Assembly (NCBI GenBank): GCA_964057225.1
Contig: OZ059899.1
Location: 7,192,001 to 7,256,000, forward strand
Source of the DNA: Auanema rhodensis
Lineage: Eukaryota; Nematoda; Chromadorea; Rhabditida; Rhabditidae
Reading direction: 5' to 3'
DNA: 64,000 nt
Part shown: positions 28,701 through 38,100 of the stretch, in pieces
Layout of the letters: each line of letters begins with the position of its first letter
How positions within the stretch are numbered: position 1 is the first letter of the stretch
Notes under the pieces: generated by a model
Told to the model about the DNA's origin: nothing
What the model saw: only the letters and a program-made list of their open reading frames with translations
Databases searched by the model: none
Translations under genes and position numbers: made by a program

Positions 28701-31700
28701 GTAGTAATTCAGAGAACAGAAACGCATGGTAGTTACTGAACAACGATAGAGTCGATAGAGAGGTCAAGCAAGCCCTGGGTTTCGTCGCAACCGGGTCGAC
28801 GACCGAACGTCGATTATGCCCTCGACAAAACTGTCGCGATTGTAGTGGTAACGAAAACTGTTGTATAGCTTTGCGAACTTCTGAAGAGGTATAAGTGATT
28901 GAAGTTTAAATGAGGCAAGCAAGGCTGATGTTTAAGAGATATCACATAAATTGTATCTCGGGAGAGAGTTGAAGAAGTTAGGAAAATAGAGAAACCAGAC
29001 AGACTCAATAAAATACGAACGCCACTCCTACGTCGGGTTTTGCTCTGCATTTCGCAGTATTATCAATGGCAGAGAGAACGAACGATAGTTTCGGCATTCT
29101 GGATTTTTTTTTCTCTCGAACTGTTCGTTTGTAAGCAAAGGTTCGAGCTTACTAAGCGGACATTCGAGAATAGTTCAAAAACCGAAAATCAATATTGAGC
29201 ATTTCTGCAGCTAAGAAATAAGTTTAGATTTCTAAAGTTGAAAACTCATCACCTTACTCGAAGAGTTTTTTTACATTTAATTGCCGTAATTCAACGACAT
29301 TGTACCAAAAATATCAAGATCGAATAAATAGTCAGCAAAACATCAAATTATGATTGAAAATTCGATAACCATACTTACCAAAAATGCCTGCAGCAGCATT
29401 TCCAGAGACATAACTGGAATAGCTGTTGCTGCTCTGTCTTCGTTTTACTGAAAAACAGGTACTGTCTACGTATGCTACAGAACTGAAGCTATACGTACAG
29501 TCAGGATAATAATGCTGGAATCAGTTTGAATGACTTTTGCCAGCAGAACAGAAGACTCACATAGTTATGTTCAACGTTTCAAAATAGCCAATAAAATTAG
29601 TTCACCTCAGGCTTATTCAGAAAAGCTTCAAATTCAGGAGAAAAATATCTAATAGAAAACGTAGATATAGAGAATATAAGAGCGCCTGTACGCGGTGTAG
29701 TCTTGTAGAACACCACTGCCTCTGGCGGTCTGTTTACGTTTATGTCTGTGTTCACTGTTCTTTTTCTCTTAAACTTTCCCCCCTGCGAGTTCAGTTTTAT
29801 ATATGTATATGGTAAAGAAGCGACCTTGAGAAGGAACGCATAGTCAGCGATGGGCTGCAGCATAGTAGAGATGAACAGCTAGCCATCTTATGGGGCACAT
29901 ACCCAAAGCGCCTCCAAGGACATTGCAGGAGGAAAACGAGACGATAACTACGTATGTCGATTTAAGTTACTTCAGGGACAAGTCCTATTGGCTCAAGCAG
30001 AGACATGTATTTTTCGGATAGACGTAGATACAACATAAAGCAGTTAGAAGGATTAAAAGAAAAGTGGGGAACCGATCGTTGCCAGGCTACTCGGAAATTG
30101 ATATAATGAATAGTGCAATTAAGGTGAGCTAAAAAAAGATTTTATGAATTTTGCTGTGGGTCAAAATTGCAAGTATGAGAAGTTGGAAAATATGAAGTCG
30201 GTGAGAGATAAGAGACTGCTACTGGTCAGAGCAGCAAAAATTCAAAAAAGAAGTGAATACTATAGAGCTACACATTTTCAGTGGTTACGTCCACGTTTCA
30301 TACAAAAATGTATTGAATAGACCGTCGACATAATATGGCTCACGTTGAATTGTAAAATTTTCATAGAAAAAGGAAAAAGAGGCAAGCTGTTGGATAATAC
30401 TAAAAAGACAAAAGATGGGTTGAGACAGCTGAGAGCACCATTCCTGTCGGACAAAGACTTTGAACCATGCCCGACTAGAATGACAACGGACGCATATGTG
30501 AACGAAAAAGGCAAGTAAATTTTGCTGTCTCTCTCTATCTGTACTGTCATGCTGTCAAGTATGGAGAACTTCCAAAAAAAAAAATGCAACACTCATTTAC
30601 AAAGATATAAAGCCAAAATTAGAAATCTGTCAGTTAGAATGAAAAATATTAGAAATTGTAAATTGAAAAAAAGGAATATGAAATAGAAATGATAAAATAT
30701 ATATATTAGAATATACAAAGATGGAAGCTATATTTACAAAACAAAGAAAAAATATGAGCGTTAGTCGTATTAAGATATTTGCTTGAACTCGTAGATATAT
30801 TGAATTTTTTTTATTACCGATAACTATACTCAATTACGAAAAATTCGGACACGAATTTACGCATGTTGTTGTCGAGCGATACTTTAAAACTACAAACACA
30901 CTTTCGAAAAGCCCCCGTGGAATTTATCTTTTCACCACATTACATGTCCCAAAACGAGTTAAGCTATGTAACTCCAAAAACAGAAACTTCAACCGATTAC
31001 CCCCGAAAAATGTAAGGAGAGCGCACCTCTTCGACTTCGTCCTCGTCGCTAACATTCGTGGGAGGACTTAAGGTTCCATTGATTTCTTTGCTCTTTCCTG
31101 CTTTTCCACTGATCTGAAATATATAGTTGTTATATCATAGAGATTAAATAACCATCTTTTATAAATTACTTCGAGAAAATTCATTAAGATTACTACAAAA
31201 AAGTTCTAATTTTGAAAGCGTTGAAGTCTGACGTATGCTTCATATTTAATATTTTTTCAATTATTAATTTTTAGCAAAACGAAATAGCATGTACTTAAGA
31301 TATGGTTATATATATATAAAACATTATTTCACTCCATGATGACTTTGGTAATTATTCAATTATATTGTGAATGCTTTTTGAATTTCTCATACAATGAAGT
31401 GAAATATCATGAAACTAGAAAAAGATGAATGCAATACTATTGTCCTCTAGTTGATGTTTGCAAAAAATTGATTTTTTTTGTTAGCGAACAGACAACCGAA
31501 CATCGTTCTTGCGATGCTTCACTATATCCCATACCCTCTCTCTCTTTTTTTTCTTTCCTTACTCTCTTTCTTTTTCGTCATCTCTTTCATTCTCATTTCC
31601 TCTCCTTTGTAATTCTTTAAAATAAACAGCCTTAAGCAAAGACATATAAGTAGAAAAGCTCAACATATTTTTTATAAATTAAAATATTATTGCTGAATAT

Positions 31701-32072
31701 TTTATTTATACCTTTTTTCCTGTAGCTGTATTTAAATCAGATTCATTATCTGTTTTAGCACTCCCAATAACTGTTGGAGACATTTTATTAACGGAAGCGG
31801 GTAGCGTCCCCCCGGACGCTTCTCGCACCAAACACTAGAATATATGGTTATATATTTTATATTATAATCAAGTCAAGAAGATGAAAATGTTGCGATTTAA
31901 ATATCTTCGTGAATAGCACAAATGTATACAAAATACTTCACAGTAAAAGTACGAACACGAGCAGAAATGAAAGTATAGAAAACGGTAGAAGACAGTGAGA
32001 AAGTTTCATACGGGCTCACAAGATGAGGACGACACAGTAACATCCAACACATACATATCAAATATCAAGCAC

Positions 32073-32125
<53 letters not shown>

Positions 32126-35100
32126 TTAGAAAGGCCATAGCATCGAAAAGTAATAGTGGTATAAACACCTAGCATAACTTGAGGCAATAAACGGAAATTA
32201 GTACGCAGCTATATGTACGTCTAGAGGACGCGAACTTTAAGCTTAGCAGAATAGCTTGTATGTATGGCTTTTTTTGGCTCAGCAGCTCTGCTAGTCTGCC
32301 TAACTGGCTGCTGGAACTTCGAATGACAGATCAAAAGTCATGGCTTCCCATAGTTTGCTCACAGAAAGCGCGACGCTGCATTCGAGGCCCGAAAGAGAAA
32401 CCAATAATTTCGCATCGAACGACGATGATGACAACGAGAATGAGTAGAAGGTGTATAAAATGAGAAAGAGACATTGTAAGCAATGAAAAAAGATGCATTT
32501 TTAGCACGACAGAGAATAGGAGAACTCTTGAAGGTTGCAAAAGTTTGAGTGCTCCAATTTTTAAGAATTTAAATGGACGAGTCGGGCAACACAACACACG
32601 TAGATTGGAACAGGAATCGCGAACGTTAGGAACAAGCGATTGTATGGTTTGGAGATGATCTAGAGCAGTTAGTGAACGCAGATAGTACGAGTTTTTTTTT
32701 GAGAACAGCATGCAGAGAGTTTCAAATGAAGAGAGAGAAGGAGAGAGATACAAACATGGGATTTAATACGAGGTTTTCGGCCTGAGTTTAACATAGACTT
32801 TTGATGAATTTTACAACATTTCGGGGAATTAAAACAAAAACTGATTACTTTTTTGGTTACAACGATATGTTCAAAAAACCGAACGAGAAAAAGAGAATAC
32901 AACAAAAACCTAAATCATGGTATTGAAAATATTTTTTTATTGTTCTCAAATGAGCTACGCTAATGATAGTAGTCATTTTTTTATATAAAAATCTTAATTA
33001 AATGTTTTCGCAAAAGTATGAAATGTGTGCGAAACGAACTGAACGCATTCAACTCTGGTTCGAAGGACGGCCGCTGAGCAATACATGAGGAACCAGCAAC
33101 ATAGAGAAAGAAGGATCCAAGTGAAATAAACAGAAACTGAGCGAGAAATAGAGAAAGAACGCATATGAGAGAGTCCAAAAAGAACAAACATTCGTAGAGG
33201 GCGGAGTACGAGAATATGATAGAAGTGTGGTACTACGAAGGCCTAAGTTCATTCCGATTTTGAGCACCAAATGTTGCCAAGACTAGAAAAATTAAAGGCA
33301 TTTGTTGCAGACTTGCTATTCAGAATACTTCAAGAGGAAAGCTCAACCTACGATATAATCATCGTATTCAAGAAAAGAGGTTAAAATCCATCTACTGACT
33401 TACAAATTGAAAAATTAAATTAAATTATTTACAAAATCCAAAACCTCGGAAATATAAGTGAACAGATAGTAAAAATAGGAACATTTCATTTGCACTGCCA
33501 AAATTTGGATGACCGCAGACTTAGAGTGCCTGCTGCGGACGACAACTGAAAATCGAACACTTTGGCGCGATTCGTTTAAGCCCGAAGATGGATGCGCGTT
33601 AATCGAAGCAGCTCTTTTCTTGGCTAGCATCACATCCTTTCTTTTACTTAAATGGAACATACCAAAAACGATGTCAGTTTAGCAATGTTTTATACTTGGC
33701 TATAATAGAATTTTTGGAACAGGTTCCTGCTCTTTGGAACATATATAGAGGTTTGCTTGATCAGCAATTATATAATACGACATTAGACTTTTCAATTTGA
33801 TAGCTAAACACTTTTACCAATCACGTTTTTAAGTATACAAAGCAGAAACCGTGATAGGAAATAATACTGTGCCACGAAATTATAATTACTACATGATAAC
33901 CAACAATTATTATTCACAATAACTCAAAGGTAAAAAAGATATCGTATAAAAATTTAATACGGACTCAGATTTTGGGCATTTATAAAGATATTTTGCTATA
34001 TAGAGAATATAAATTAATTCACTTCAAATGTTTTCTATTCAATTAAAAAAAAGGAATTGTGAACACATATGACCCTGGAACAGAATATAGCTTATTTGAT
34101 CAGCTTAAAAAAGCGTATCGCTAGTTTTAAATCTTTCTCAATATGTTGTTATTTGTATTGAGACAATTATCATTCATAATTCAAACATCTAGTGTTCGGA
34201 ATAAAAGAGAACGGATTTGCGTAAAGTAGTTTTATGTTGCATTGAATAATGTTCAAATACAATTTAATACAATGAAATATAAATTTTACTCAAAATTATA
34301 AAACAATTACTTTAATAATAACTAATAATCTCCCTTTTTCATAATTAATAATAAAAAAAGTTTATCAGAAATAGCTACAGATTGGAGATTATCAATATAT
34401 TGAGCACTTGTTTATCATTTGTTGACTTCACGTCACTGCAATCAAACTTTTTCATGTTCACTGGGCGAGATTGACCTTGCGGGCAGTAGAACTAACATAT
34501 GCAAGTGAAAACTTGAAATGTATTCTTAGGCTTGGCTCGAGTTCGCTCGCCGCCCTCCTTGTGTCTCTTAGCTGAGCCACCGTTCAGGCGCTCTCCAGTC
34601 TCCGGGTGCCGGGCGGTGCCTGCCGTTCGCCCGTTCTGCTTCGGCACTATGACCTATGGCCGATGTTGGCGACGACGACGCCTGAGCATTCACGACAATA
34701 TCAGACAAACAACAAACAATGCAGAACGACGATGTTGATGATGTTTAGAAGAATTAAAAGAGAGGAATGAAGATAAGGACAATGAGAGTGCCTACGGCTA
34801 GAACCACAAGAGAAATGAAAATACGCCATATAAACCATCAAGCTAATTAGAATTAATCGATCAAAAATGGCTAAAACACAAAATATATGAACTTTCATAT
34901 TAATAGCATCATATTAATAACCAAAAACAAAGTATTTTTAATTCTAAATGCGAACTTTTAACAAGTAAAAAAGCATGCATTGCTAAAATAAAGAGTCAGA
35001 ATCAATACTTCAAGCTCTACTCAAATTAGAAGCAGTGCGAAATTTCCACTCAAAACGAATTACAAACAGAGAACGGAAACTGATACATAATGCTACTAAA

Positions 35101-38100
35101 CGTACTTCGGGCAAATGAAACCTTAAAAAATCAGTAAAACGGATTAGCAGACTTAAATAGTACGCATGTAATCGCATCTTCAAGAGTATCCTTATTTGAT
35201 TGAATGATAAAACTTGCAACATTGTCGAAATAATTCCGAGCATAGGAATAGAAAAACATAAATAACACAAAACTACTTGTAATATTTGCATATTGATGAA
35301 AAAAGCTTAGCAGTTATAGCAGAAGCCATAACTTCTCAGTACACACCGATAGCCTCATGGCATTAAATAAAGTTTAGATGATGTGAAATATATTCCTTAA
35401 TTTGATCGAAATCCACACATCTCGAAATTTTAGTGCATATCCAGGAGATGATATTAAAAGGCTACTACTTGAAGGGTTGTAAGGGTCAGTAGCTAGAGAG
35501 CACAACGGCCTAGCCAAAGATTAGAAAAGGAAAGACATCGGCGGGGTAGTAGAGAGCGTGAGTTAGAAGAATGATAATAGAAAGAACATGAGAGAAAAAG
35601 AGCGTAAGGAAGAAATGGAGATTAAAAAGCTATCTTCAATAAATAGGAATGTAGAAATTTCAGAAGGAGACAAAAAAATATGAAAAAACTGAAGAGCACA
35701 AGAGCACAACAAACTAGTCGAGGGGCTATATAAACTATTTCAGTACTATTAATTTGTTTTACAAACCCTCGAAAAGCCGTGAAGTACAACAATCAATCAA
35801 ATGTCAAGTTTGATAATTCAAAAGATATAAGCATGAAGGTCATACCATATACGTGTTCATAAGAGTTATTATAAAGAAAATATTCAAGATATTTTCAATA
35901 GAAAATGCAAAAAAAAAGTACAAAAAAATTAGCTGATAAAACCACTATGACAACGTGTTCATATGACTAATTTAGCTCTTTATGCAAACAGAAATAGACC
36001 CCAGCAACAACGCACTTTGCAATTCTGAACAAAATGACCTTGTGGTTAAGCTTTATTTTTGTCAATGATATAAAAAATAATATCAAACGATAAGCTTGCA
36101 GAGGTTAGAATACCTTTACTGTGAGATTGGTGTAATACGCAACATAAAGGTGTTATCAGGAAACAACCTAAACCAGTGGAATTGAGTATCGCTTTAGATA
36201 TTGTGAGAACATTATCAGTGCAATCAACTCAAAATTCGAAAAAGTTTAAACGATATATTCTATGGTTTGATATGGCTCAGTAAAGTGAATCGAATAAATC
36301 AATTCTGGCGCCTTTAGGAGAAGAATCAGTTTGCATTTAAAAAATTGAAAGCGTAGAGATTGAGCACATGCTCAAAACCAATTTTCGCAGCGCTGACTGA
36401 GGATCAAATGTCTGTACAAAGTAAAGGCGGAATACTCATGGTTAACTTCAGAAATGTCTCTGAATCAATTGAATAATCACTAATACGCATCTACAAACAG
36501 TTTCAATGGAAATCAATAGCATTATAAATCATAATATTTTAAAAGAAAATAAATGCAGTGCAGTCAATAAATGATCGTTACTCGTAAACCGAAAAATATT
36601 GAGCATTTTGCAACATTTTTTAATCATAAAAAAGCTCATAAAAGCAGAAAAAGAGGAAAACATAAGTGATAGCTCTTTGATTTCTTTCTATCAAAAAATG
36701 TATATGCGAAAATATCGATTTTTACGGACCAAAGCGTTCCGAAAATTAAAGATAATGAAGTGAAGAACAGAATGACTAGACAACAAAATATTTTTGAGAT
36801 CTTGAAATAGAAATAATAGAAAAAGATGATTAGAAATCATAACTATATAAATAAAATAGCCGGAATAATTGAACTTGCTTGGTGAATAGTATAAATCATG
36901 TAATTCAAATACGAATAAAATGGAATACCAGATCTTGCATTTGCAAACAAAGCGAAAGAGAGATAGAGAAAAGCATGTGAGAACAAGATGAACAATAGAA
37001 AACTTATGATAAAGCATTTAAAAATGAGATAACTGAAAGGAATTGAGGTAGTATAAATCTACAAACAAATATGAATTTGTAGTCTTCATAGAAAACAATT
37101 ATATAAGCTATACCAACAACCAGAGGAGTCGAATACACTATTCTTTTAAGAATAACGATGAGTAGCGTATGTCTTGATCATTTCTGACCTAGAATCCGTC
37201 AACGTTACAAGACACCGTGAAGATCGCCGTGGAAGGACAGGTCAAAATTGGTGTCAACGGTTCAGGAATAGATCGAAACCGCAAGTGAGGCTGGAGCTTG
37301 GCTCGTAAGCAATGGTAACCTTAAAATATTACCAAAATTTTGGATAAATTAATAATTGAAATATTCAAATTTATCCTAATAAAAACGCTAGATAAAATGT
37401 AGGAGCCCATTTTTGTTCAATGAAGTAAGTCCGTAATTCAGTTTTGTGCTCATATATCTCTTTATAAATGCCAGTTGGCTATCCTAAGTCTGATTACGAT
37501 TTATGATCCATCTAGCTGAGAATTGTCATTTATCTGCTCTCCACAGCCAAAATCACATTCACAGTATACCAAGGAATTTACATTATCCCCCCCCCTTTCT
37601 CGTTGACAAATTTTGAAAAGCGCCATAGACGAAATCCCAACACTGATTAAAATGCTAATCTTTTTTTTTTCTCGGTAAAATAATTCTATCGTAACTTGAA
37701 AATAAAAATCATCGACCAATTTGTTTGGAAGCGTTCATTGACATCTCATTTTCAAGAGAAAAAAGAAATTCAGGTAAAACGAAGATGATGAATTTAGAGT
37801 TGAACGACAGAGATTAAAACACAGTAAGATGAACATGATAATTAACGCTCAATGCGACTTATGAATTCTTATTTTATACAGAAAAAAAAGAGAGAGAGAG
37901 AGATCGAAACACAGAGATTATAGAATAAATCCAAATATGATTGAAATTAATAGAAAATTATCATACCCGACTTTTAAGCAGCAATAGCATTTGTTGTAAT
38001 TCTTTTATTTCTGTAATATTGTTGCGACCAATTCAGTCGGTGTTACAATTCAAAATGAAGCCATTTTTGCATTATTAGCGCGTTCTACGTGAACCCCACG

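Larger units (their letters stand above)
2999..31026 (-). other. 28-kb intron of daf-12
   Basis: This separates the exon ending DEDEVEE from the exon beginning PQMSTPDD. The plus strand is purine-rich over most of its length, with long A/G runs, so the transcript is pyrimidine-rich. The bias flips locally, most clearly at about 5140-5540, where the plus strand becomes T/C-rich. It holds microsatellites, two poly-G tracts and GC-rich islands in an AT-rich background. Candidate alternative exons sit at 4620-4673, 6402-6476, 6902-6961, 17479-17499, 19609-20020, 26894-26946, 29379-29447 and 29825-29863. I see no transposase, tRNA or convincing nested gene. Long open frames such as the plus-strand one over 5183-5836 are explained by pyrimidine bias, not by coding. 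Confidence 0.85.
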
